A stretch of 22,178 nucleotides of DNA from Thermoprotei archaeon. Lineage in GTDB: Archaea > Thermoproteota > Thermoprotei > Thermofilales > B15-G2. A program made the translations under genes and the position numbers. The stretch covers positions 1 to 22,178 of the forward strand of contig QMRV01000037.1 of NCBI GenBank assembly GCA_003649445.1, written 5' to 3'. Positions within the stretch are counted from its first letter, which is position 1. Each line of letters begins with the position of its first letter. This document shows positions 16,012 to 22,178 of this stretch, piece by piece. The notes beneath the pieces were generated by a model. It was not told the DNA's origin. It saw only the letters and a program-made list of their open reading frames with translations, and searched no databases.

Positions 16012-16816
16012 TTTCACACCCCTCTCTTAAAGAACCAAGAATCCAATCCTTCAGTTGATCACACGGAACTTCAACAGGATCACGTCCTTCAATAAGATCT
16101 TTAACTGTAGCGTAACGTATGGATTCTAGCTTAATGATTACATGTCCGTACCCTCTGCTTCTCCATCCTCCAAGGAAAGCGTCTATACCCTTATGAAGCA
16201 TTAAGAGGAGTAGATAGAATAGCTTATTAGATTCTCTAAAGAAGTCTTCACTCAACTCATCGAAAACTATTGTAAAGACAAATTTAGTACTCTCTCCCCC
16301 TACTAGCTCTTTAACAGCCTCAACATTAACTAACATCCTTCTCTCTGCAACATCTCTCTTAGAATCTATCTTAACATGCGTCCTCTTTAAAGTAGACTCT
16401 TCTCTTAAATCACTTGTAAGCATAGCATCCGTGAACTTTATAGTTGAAGCTAAAGAAATGTTTCCTGAAGACCCGAAAATTCTGTCTAAAAGACATAGCT
16501 TATTCCAGTCTTCAAGCTTTATTTTCTCATTTACACTATCTATACACGGCTCTAATCTTATAGTAGTATCCCCAATTTTCAGCTCCCTCTCTCCTGTCAA
16601 GATATATCCGATTAAGAGCCGCGCTAAATAAGATCTAAAGAAGCCTTTAAGCGTAGAACCAGGTATAATAGGTACTCCAGAAGCATTCCGTATTACCGGA
16701 AGGTCGATAGGCGAAACAGGATCTCTTCCAGCACCTACATGCAATGGCTCTTTAAGCTCAACAACACACCTAGCCCACACCCTCCTCTTAAGTGAAAGAA
16801 AACCTCGCTCAATCAA
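16001..16816 (-). CDS. Csm3-like Cas7 RAMP subunit (first paralog)
   Basis: Backbone RAMP of the type III effector. Signature: ELKEPLHVGAGRDPVSPIDL, then PVIRNASGVPIIPGSTLKGF and FRSYLARL, with Asp38 at the position of the Csm3 target-RNA cleavage residue. The C-terminus carries LGGWRSRGYGHVII, the glycine-rich RAMP loop. TTG start at 16814-16816, supported by GAGGTGG about 8 nt upstream in the end of the small-subunit gene; overlaps that gene by 4 bp and the next by about 11 bp. 271 residues, usual for Csm3-like proteins. Together with its two neighbours it indicates a multi-Cas7 type III complex as in subtype III-D rather than the six-Cmr gene layout of III-B. Confidence 0.88.
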   Translation of the reverse strand: MIERGFLSLKRRVWARCVVELKEPLHVGAGRDPVSPIDLPVIRNASGVPIIPGSTLKGFFRSYLARLLIGYILTGERELKIGDTTIRLEPCIDSVNEKIKLEDWNKLCLLDRIFGSSGNISLASTIKFTDAMLTSDLREESTLKRTHVKIDSKRDVAERRMLVNVEAVKELVGGESTKFVFTIVFDELSEDFFRESNKLFYLLLLMLHKGIDAFLGGWRSRGYGHVIIKLESIRYATVKDLIEGRDPVEVPCDQLKDWILGSLREGCENER

Positions 16817-17214
16817 CTACGCCCACCTCTCCAATATATAATCTTTCTGAAGTTACATTTTAGTGCAGAAAATAGATATATAGATGCTGTTAATGTAGCA
16901 ATTGCCAGCTCTATTCTTTCTTCATCAGTCTTACCTCTCTTATTTATCTCACTAAGTAATCTTCTCACAAAATAGTGTAAACTATCTTCGTAGTCAGCAT
17001 CTCGCGCTATATACGCGGCTCTCAGCTTAAAATAGTCATAACTTCCTATCTTCTTTGCCTCTCTAGCAGCTTCAAGCATATTCCTTAGATTACTCATAGT
17101 AATTCTCCTGCCTTCCACTTCTTCTTCGCTTTCAATATATCTATTTTCAAAGATTTTCATAGCTATCTCACAGCCCTCTTTTTCAAATTTTCTCCTATCT
17201 AGAGCCGAATTCAT
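16813..17214 (-). CDS. Csm2-like small subunit (Cas11)
   Basis: A helical protein of 133 residues. ITMSNLRNMLEAAREAKK followed by FKLRAAYIARDADYEDSL resembles the Csm2 pattern (helix with 'T-S-Q-LR', then 'kL-Y-aaR'), so it is the likely small subunit that lines the target-RNA channel. An in-frame GTG at 17221-17223 exists, but AGGAGGTG at 17221-17228 sits 6 nt before the ATG at 17212-17214, which decides the start. It lies between the Cas5-like gene and the Csm3-like genes, typical for Cas11 in type III operons. Confidence 0.72.
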   Translation of the reverse strand: MNSALDRRKFEKEGCEIAMKIFENRYIESEEEVEGRRITMSNLRNMLEAAREAKKIGSYDYFKLRAAYIARDADYEDSLHYFVRRLLSEINKRGKTDEERIELAIATLTASIYLFSALKCNFRKIIYWRGGRS

Positions 17215-17220
17215 GCACAA

Positions 17221-17228
17221 CACCTCCT
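17221..17228 (-). promoter_or_regulatory. Shine-Dalgarno site deciding small-subunit start
   Basis: AGGAGGTG on the minus strand overlaps the stop of the Cas5-like gene and precedes ATG 17212-17214 by 6 nt, ruling out the overlapping GTG as start. Confidence 0.65.
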
Positions 17229-18273
17229 AAATTTGTATAAAATGAATAGGATTATTAAAAAACAACATATCTAACCCATGAAGCCTAACTATAGGGTCAT
17301 CAGGGGGCTTAACTTCTAATCGAGCCAACTCATCCGAACCTACATTAGGCTCCAGTACATATACTCCCCCCGGATAAACAACATTCCTATACAAAATAAA
17401 CGCATTAAGTAGCCACTTTTTCACATGATCCCTTCGAACACGCTGATAAAGTATTCTCCCTAATTTCTCTAAGCTTCTTTCATTACGCAGATATGTTACT
17501 ACATCTACTGTCAAATAACCATTCGCTAAAGTCTTCCCTATAATAAGACTTCTCTCCCTCAAGTACTTATCTAACTCCATACTCTCCCTAATAGACAACC
17601 TAATAAGACCATAACCCTGGGCTCTTCTAGACCCAACTTTAAGCTCTAAACCTCCCTTCAGAAAATCTAACACCTCTCCATCCACTACTCCTCTAAATAT
17701 AAACCTTGGAGGCTTTTCTTCCACATCTACATACTCAATAGTATACAGCAAACCTGTATTCCTCTCACTCATAAAAACAGTCCTCGTCTTTAAATCTAAG
17801 CAAACCCTAGTATATACCTTCTTCGGATAAGGACTAACTATTTTAACGCAATTCCCTTCTACATAAGCAAAAACACGTCCAACTTTCGGATTCAACTCAT
17901 ACAAGACCTTAACTACATCAAGGTCTCTCTTCTTCTTAACTTCCGCGGCTATAAGAGCACTAGACACGTATCTCCCATCCTTTAAAGCCAGAGTAGTTAA
18001 AGGTAAAGGCAAAGGATCAAATATCCCTAGACTAACCTCATCGACAATAGGATAAGCATTAGACAGCCAAATAGTATTCCTCGTAAGACTCTCCTTTAGC
18101 TCACTCAGGTTTTCAGGTAGCTTTTCCGAACTACGTAGCTTAAATACAATAGCTCCTGAAAGCGTAGATGAAGGAATGTAGTCCAAAGCCCTATAAAACG
18201 CCCCTCTACCATACTTACCAGTTATAACTATAGGCTCTAAAGCCTCCACCAGCCCAATAACTACATAACTCAA
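17227..18273 (-). CDS. Type III RAMP, Cas5/Csx10-like
   Basis: RAMP-fold protein of about 348 residues. The N-terminal half has GLVEALEPIVITGKYGRG followed by ALDYIPSSTLSGAIVFKL, matching the 'YIPGS-LRGAL' element of Csx10-type Cas5 proteins, and LKVGSRRAQGYGLIRLS is the glycine-rich RAMP loop. About 110 residues follow that loop, a C-terminal extension also seen in Csx10-like proteins. It would bind the crRNA 5' handle next to Cas10. The open frame extends to a GTG at 18289-18291, but that codon overlaps an AGGAGGTG Shine-Dalgarno (18281-18288) whose partner is the TTG at 18271-18273, giving MSYVVIGLVEAL. Assignment to Csx10 rather than Cmr3 or Csm4 is tentative. Confidence 0.75.
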   Translation of the reverse strand: MSYVVIGLVEALEPIVITGKYGRGAFYRALDYIPSSTLSGAIVFKLRSSEKLPENLSELKESLTRNTIWLSNAYPIVDEVSLGIFDPLPLPLTTLALKDGRYVSSALIAAEVKKKRDLDVVKVLYELNPKVGRVFAYVEGNCVKIVSPYPKKVYTRVCLDLKTRTVFMSERNTGLLYTIEYVDVEEKPPRFIFRGVVDGEVLDFLKGGLELKVGSRRAQGYGLIRLSIRESMELDKYLRERSLIIGKTLANGYLTVDVVTYLRNERSLEKLGRILYQRVRRDHVKKWLLNAFILYRNVVYPGGVYVLEPNVGSDELARLEVKPPDDPIVRLHGLDMLFFNNPIHFIQI

Positions 18274-18277
18274 GATC

Positions 18278-18883
18278 TCACACCTCCTCACACTCTATTC
18301 TCTCAACTAAACCAAACCCTAAGCTAGACAAACCCCCAATCCCCCACCCCCTCAACAAACCAATAGCTGCACGAAAAAGCCTCAACTCCTCTTCCGTAGG
18401 CTCCTCTATAAAGTCTATAGAGTAAACTAAAGGCTTCAATCCATTACTATCCTTAACCTCCGATATAGCCTCATAAAACATAAGAGCCCTCTCACGTACA
18501 GTCCCATATCTAGCATCTATGCTGATCCTAGGTCTCACTTCAGTCAGCTTCCTAAGCTCCTCTAAAGTTAGCCCCTCCTCTAGTGTAACAACTATCTTAC
18601 CCCTACGAGTCACAGGAGTATCCCTACCCTCTCCTAAACGAGGATCACTACCAAATAAACTAACATAAGCCTCACTATAGTTTTCACCCAGCACACGTGC
18701 AGCTATATAAGCAGCATGCCTTAAAGCCCCTCTAAGCGAAGCAGGAGGTATCGGAGTATACATCAACTTACCGCGAACAATTTTCCTATACGTAAAAAGT
18801 CTGTGATCCAGCTTCCTCACCTCTCCACTAGGCTGAAGTACAGCAGCCCCTCTCACATAGACCTTAAGCCTAAATTTCTTCAA
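18278..18883 (-). CDS. Type III RAMP (Cas7/Csm4-like)
   Basis: A compact RAMP of about 201 residues directly following cas10. Marks: a first strand FRLKVYVRGAAVLQPSG, then TPIPPASLRGALRHAAYIAA and, at the C-terminus, GWGIGGLSSLGFGLVERI, the glycine-rich loop. It is shorter than the other RAMPs and has no obvious catalytic Asp, so it may cap the complex near Cas10 rather than act as repeated backbone. The open frame runs to TTG 18896-18898, but GGGGTG at 18889-18894 favours TTG at 18881-18883 (product starts MKKFRLKVYVRG), only 1 bp after the cas10 stop. Confidence 0.75.
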   Translation of the reverse strand: MKKFRLKVYVRGAAVLQPSGEVRKLDHRLFTYRKIVRGKLMYTPIPPASLRGALRHAAYIAARVLGENYSEAYVSLFGSDPRLGEGRDTPVTRRGKIVVTLEEGLTLEELRKLTEVRPRISIDARYGTVRERALMFYEAISEVKDSNGLKPLVYSIDFIEEPTEEELRLFRAAIGLLRGWGIGGLSSLGFGLVERIECEEV

Positions 18884-18884
18884 G

Positions 18885-21086
18885 CTAACACCCCACAAAA
18901 CGTTTTAATATCTCATATTCAAATTCACGAGGCCTACCTACTACACCCTCTTTCGGTATTCCTTCAACACTCTCTCTATCCTCAATAATATCAAGAATAG
19001 ACGCTATAGTATAGAACCACCGCCAACTATGCTCATTTATCTTGCACGCTCTAACAAAAATCCTCATTACTCTCTTCATATTCTCAGCCCTATAAACAGC
19101 TTCTTCACGCTCCCCCCTCAACCCCCTAGCAATATCACTAAGAACCTTAGCAAAAGCCATCAAAGGATGACGCCCCTCAGTTAAAAACTCCTCCATAATC
19201 TCCTTCACATAATCACCTTTAATCCGGCCCTCACTACGACACAAAGCCTCTTTTAGAGCCAAAGACACAGGACACTCTCCCTCATCATTAAAGTATATCA
19301 GAGAACTAAAGAGCTGATCGTAGATCTCAGAGCCTCCGGGAGGAATTCTAGTCAGCTTATCCACTAAATCCCATGAAGCCCTAGCCTTCGAGTAAATAAG
19401 AGAAGCCTGAACACCAAACTTAAACTTCTTTCCAGAACGCTTAGTTACCTCCTTAGTAAATCTTAAAGCCCTCCTACTAGCATCATAGAGAAACACTCCA
19501 GGAACCTTAGTCTTACCTACAGCTACACCCATACTCACCCCAATCCTCTCCTCCAAGAGTTTCCTCATGTCATCAGAGAAATACGGAAGTTTAAGAAAAG
19601 ATCTCAAAACATCATACACACGCCTAGCCCCCTCATAATAACCCTTAACAAACACATAAACATACTCCCCTCTAATACCTAACAAAAAATCATCCCCCGC
19701 CACAAACAAAGGAGTAACCGGTACAAGATACTTACCCAGCTTCATCGACTCAGCTAAATACAAATCCAAGTCCAAAACTCTCGAAAAACCTTCCTTAACA
19801 CCTCTACCCATAAGCTCCGAAAAGAACAAAGATAAGAAATAAAAATCAAAAATATTCCTCGTACTCTTCTTCAAAGTCCCAAATCTATCACCATCTCCAT
19901 ACACAAGCCCAAAAATAGCAAGCTTACCATCATAATCATATTCCTCAAGATTATAAACATAATTTTTATAAAACTCTCTCTTAGCCTCATCTACAGCCTC
20001 CACTAAAACACGATACGCCGAAGACTTCTTCAAACACTCAACAAATCTCTCACGATACCTCCGCCCTTCTCCAGATAAAATATCTATTAAGGCTTTAGCA
20101 TACAGCCTAGTAACATAGCAAGTCTTACAGAGAACATCATGTCCGCCCATAACAGCCAAGTGAACATCATTCACCTGACTAGAACTAGAAACGACTCTCC
20201 TAGCAAAATTTAATAACGCATCACTCTCTAAGCCTCTATCATTCCTACAATTCCTGCAAAGAAACCTAGCCTCCAAGCGCTCTTCTCCTTCATCTAAATT
20301 CAAGTCTCTTAAAGTGAGAAGAGCTGCTAGAAAAACTTGCCCAAATCTCTTAAGCAAGTCCTCTACAGAAACATCTATTCCCGATGCACCATTCCCGCGG
20401 AAAAGCAACACATCTAAATAAGGACACTTCTCGTGATTTAAAACATAGTCCCTGAGTATAGCCTCCTCAATACTCCCAGCAATCTCTGGCGGAGAAAGAA
20501 ATACAGTCTCCCCAGCTTCACTACTAAGAAGAAACTCCGATCCCAGTATCTCAGAAACAGCATCCGCGGCCAACTTAGACGCAATATCTATCATCGCACT
20601 AGCTCCCCTCATATCAGCAAACCCACCAGTCCTAGAAACCAAAGCCTGCTTACCACCCACCTCAAACAACTGCAACCTAACAATACGCTCTCCCAACTCC
20701 TCACCACAACCTCTCTTAAGACACTCCAAAAAACCTCTAGCTAAAACAAACAACTCCCTATCCCCAATACTAGAAAACACCTCATTCTCACTCAGTAATC
20801 CTAATCCCTCCAAAACAGAACAAAGCGCAACACGCCTAACTTCAGCAAGCCTCTCCCTACTAGGAAGCCCACTACAACCAGACAACAAACCCCGCCTCCA
20901 AATCAAATACAAAGAAACAAGCGGACTATACAACCTAACCTCCAGTAAATCACCCATCTTTTCAATATCTCCTCTCCTCAAACACTCTCTTATATCACTC
21001 TCAACACACTCATAAAACCTATTCAACTCATCAAAACCAGCCCTCAAAACCTCCCTCACTCGCTTCAAAGAAAAAACACCCATCAT
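18885..21086 (-). CDS. cas10: Cas10, type III signature subunit (AGDD palm, no HD domain)
   Basis: Large subunit of the type III complex, which on target RNA binding can make cyclic oligoadenylates or related signals. Numbering from the ATG at 21084-21086: the N-terminal 260 residues are helical and include TGGFADMRGASAMIDIASKL. A zinc site CRNC (277-280) … CKTC (320-323) follows. The first palm motif is YGDGDRFG (396-403) and the second VAGDDFLLG (462-470), then GVSMGVAVGKTKVPGVFLYD. GGDD is changed to AGDD, with both metal-binding Asp kept, so cyclase activity may remain. No N-terminal HD nuclease motif is present, so DNA cutting by Cas10 is unlikely. An open frame reaches TTG 21129-21131, but GGGAGGTGG at 21095-21103 selects the ATG. 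733 residues. It is the first gene of the minus-strand operon. Confidence 0.92.
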   Translation of the reverse strand: MMGVFSLKRVREVLRAGFDELNRFYECVESDIRECLRRGDIEKMGDLLEVRLYSPLVSLYLIWRRGLLSGCSGLPSRERLAEVRRVALCSVLEGLGLLSENEVFSSIGDRELFVLARGFLECLKRGCGEELGERIVRLQLFEVGGKQALVSRTGGFADMRGASAMIDIASKLAADAVSEILGSEFLLSSEAGETVFLSPPEIAGSIEEAILRDYVLNHEKCPYLDVLLFRGNGASGIDVSVEDLLKRFGQVFLAALLTLRDLNLDEGEERLEARFLCRNCRNDRGLESDALLNFARRVVSSSSQVNDVHLAVMGGHDVLCKTCYVTRLYAKALIDILSGEGRRYRERFVECLKKSSAYRVLVEAVDEAKREFYKNYVYNLEEYDYDGKLAIFGLVYGDGDRFGTLKKSTRNIFDFYFLSLFFSELMGRGVKEGFSRVLDLDLYLAESMKLGKYLVPVTPLFVAGDDFLLGIRGEYVYVFVKGYYEGARRVYDVLRSFLKLPYFSDDMRKLLEERIGVSMGVAVGKTKVPGVFLYDASRRALRFTKEVTKRSGKKFKFGVQASLIYSKARASWDLVDKLTRIPPGGSEIYDQLFSSLIYFNDEGECPVSLALKEALCRSEGRIKGDYVKEIMEEFLTEGRHPLMAFAKVLSDIARGLRGEREEAVYRAENMKRVMRIFVRACKINEHSWRWFYTIASILDIIEDRESVEGIPKEGVVGRPREFEYEILKRFVGC
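18889..18894 (-). promoter_or_regulatory. Shine-Dalgarno site deciding RAMP start after cas10
   Basis: GGGGTG in the last codons of cas10 lies 5 nt before TTG 18881-18883 and lies downstream of the alternative TTG 18896-18898, so the downstream TTG is preferred. Confidence 0.55.
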
Positions 21087-21094
21087 AAGGAAAA

Positions 21095-21103
21095 CCACCT
21101 CCC
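21095..21103 (-). promoter_or_regulatory. cas10 Shine-Dalgarno site
   Basis: GGGAGGTGG on the minus strand, 8 nt before the ATG at 21084-21086. It decides the start over the upstream TTG at 21131, which has no such element. Confidence 0.7.
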
Positions 21104-21133
21104 TACCACATCCTAAATAATTGCCCTCCAAAA

Positions 21134-21157
21134 CTTATAAATACCTTTCTATTATCT
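21134..21157 (-). promoter_or_regulatory. cas10 operon promoter containing a CRISPR repeat fragment
   Basis: On the minus strand AGATAATAGAAAG (21145-21157) precedes the TATA box TTTATAAG (21134-21141). Transcription would begin near 21110, leaving a leader of about 25 nt that holds the Shine-Dalgarno. The 13-nt element upstream of the TATA box is identical to the 3' half of the CRISPR repeat of the adjacent array, in the same orientation. Confidence 0.6.
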
Positions 21158-21449
21158 AACCATCAAAAACACAGAAAAGAAATACAAGAGAGAAACACCC
21201 TACTCTTCTAAAATATCCCCTAAACAACGCAAATCATACCACAAACAACCACACTATCACACTCCAACACTTCCAATAAGACCATCAATTACAAAAACTA
21301 CACACTCACTAACCACAAACCCTCCTATCTACCTCCAAGTCACTAACTCTCACCCCTTCATCCCATAAATCCACTATCCCACAAAACTTCCTACTATCTC
21401 TTAAATAATAAGCTAAAAACAGAGAAATGTAACCATTACCGTAATGAAA
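21145..21449. other. G-poor intergenic region between cas10 and the CRISPR array
   Basis: About 300 bp without a credible gene on either strand. The plus strand contains very few G (roughly one per 60 bases in 21241-21420) against abundant C and A. It holds the cas10 promoter at one end and a degenerate repeat (21387-21412) at the other. No hairpin or tRNA was seen. Confidence 0.6.
21387..21412 (-). repeat. Possible degenerate terminal CRISPR repeat
   Basis: CTTCCTACTATCTCTTAAAT and six further bases match the array repeat at about 18 of 26 positions (13 of the first 16). It starts 63 bp before the first perfect repeat, close to one repeat-spacer unit. Decay at this end fits a leader-distal (trailer) terminus. 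Confidence 0.4.
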
Positions 21450-22178
21450 CTTTCTATTATCTTTTGATTGTTAATTACGAGGTAAGCTGAACCGTACTGT
21501 GTTTTATTGATGAGGACTGTAGCTGGCTTTCTATTATCTTTTGATTGTTAATGACCGGCGGGAAGCGTGGGAGTAGAACTCGACTCAACTGCCACCTTTC
21601 TATTATCTTTTGATTGTTAATTCATGCACGCCATATCGTCGATTCCGCAGACTATTTCAAAAACTTTCTATTATCTTTTGATTGTTAATCTCGATTAGAG
21701 ACGCTGTCCAGTACTGTAAACAGTATAATCTTTCTATTATCTTTTGATTGTTAATTATCCAGTAGGGCTTATTAGTCCATGTCATTCTCTTCCTGACTTT
21801 CTATTATCTTTTGATTGTTAATTCAAGCTCCTTTATTCTCGCAGCTGCCTCTCTGGCCTTCAGCTTTCTATTATCTTTTGATTGTTAATGAGCTAGAGGA
21901 AGAGGCCCGGCGCCTCAGAAACGAGATAGCTTTCTATTATCTTTTGATTGTTAATACACAATACTGCACACAACCTGCATAGAATACCAGAAGCGCATAA
22001 GCTTTCTATTATCTTTTGATTGTTAATACAAAGTGCTTGATTACTGGCTCTTTTACTTCGATTCTCCACCTTTCTATTATCTTTTGATTGTTAATCAGGG
22101 AGGAGGAGAGGAGGACGGCGGCATAAAGTATATATTTCTTTCTATTATCTTTTGATTGTTAATAGAAAGACACTACAC
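21450..22178 (-). CRISPR. CRISPR array, 11 repeats, continuing past the right edge
   Basis: Eleven identical 26-nt repeats (plus strand begins CTTTCTATTATC, ends TTGATTGTTAAT) start at 21450, 21527, 21596, 21664, 21730, 21797, 21864, 21930, 22002, 22070 and 22138. Ten spacers of 51, 43, 42, 40, 41, 41, 40, 46, 42 and 42 nt are complete; an eleventh is cut by the window end. Read on the minus strand the repeat ends in ATAGAAAG, like the 8-nt 5' handle of crenarchaeal crRNAs, so transcription should run right to left and the leader should be to the right of the window. The first (leftmost) spacer is the oldest by that reading and is unusually long. No cas6 is present to process it here. The array would serve both effectors. 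Confidence 0.97.

Noticed and set aside
21132..21449. Region as the leader of the large CRISPR array
   Set aside because: The repeat orientation (GAAAG end on the minus strand) puts the leader to the right; this side instead shows a decayed repeat, as at a trailer end.

Overview
The window reads as a hyperthermophilic archaeon, most likely Thermoproteota (crenarchaeal). The reasons are purine-rich coding strands, frequent AGA/AGG/ATA codons, many TTG and GTG starts, TATA-box promoters about 25 nt upstream of starts, a type I-A CRISPR effector, and a CRISPR repeat that ends in GAAAG when read on the minus strand. The genus cannot be told from the sequence alone.

Layout, left to right. 1-1726 is decayed sequence: a predicted TIM-barrel-like gene broken by an in-frame TGA and a frameshift, and the remains of an APC-family amino-acid permease. 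1907-7894 is a compact minus-strand type I-A interference operon in the transcription order csa5, cas7, cas5, cas8a, cas3' (helicase), cas3'' (HD nuclease). The CARF-wHTH regulator csa3 lies just upstream (8003-8662), separated by a promoter region rich in palindromes. 8785-9676 is a broken nucleotidyltransferase/HEPN-like gene. 9790-10089 holds a short protein-gene remnant and a three-repeat degenerate CRISPR relic. 10164-11141 is a DHH-DHHA1 phosphoesterase. 11227-13893 is a plus-strand pair of AT-rich genes I do not recognise; the second has a HEPN-like RxxxxH motif and a C-terminal Rossmann/CARF-like segment. 14012-21086 is a minus-strand type III effector operon, tentatively III-D-like: cas10, two RAMP/Cas5-like genes, a Csm2-like small subunit, three Csm3-like Cas7 paralogs and a second small helical protein. 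21087-21449 is a strikingly G-poor spacer region. A CRISPR array of 11 near-perfect repeats runs from 21450 off the right edge.

How it fits together: the arrays would supply crRNAs to both effectors, I-A for DNA and III for RNA with second-messenger signalling. No cas1, cas2, cas4 or cas6 is visible, so adaptation and crRNA processing must come from elsewhere. Cas10 keeps both palm aspartates (AGDD instead of GGDD), so a cyclic-oligoadenylate or related signal is plausible. The unknown gene pair would then be candidate signal-responsive effectors and the DHH-DHHA1 protein a candidate signal-degrading enzyme. That signalling model is inference from domain motifs and position. The most interesting items are this DHH + unknown pair beside the type III operon, and pieces of the CRISPR repeat lying directly upstream of the TATA boxes of both cas operons.
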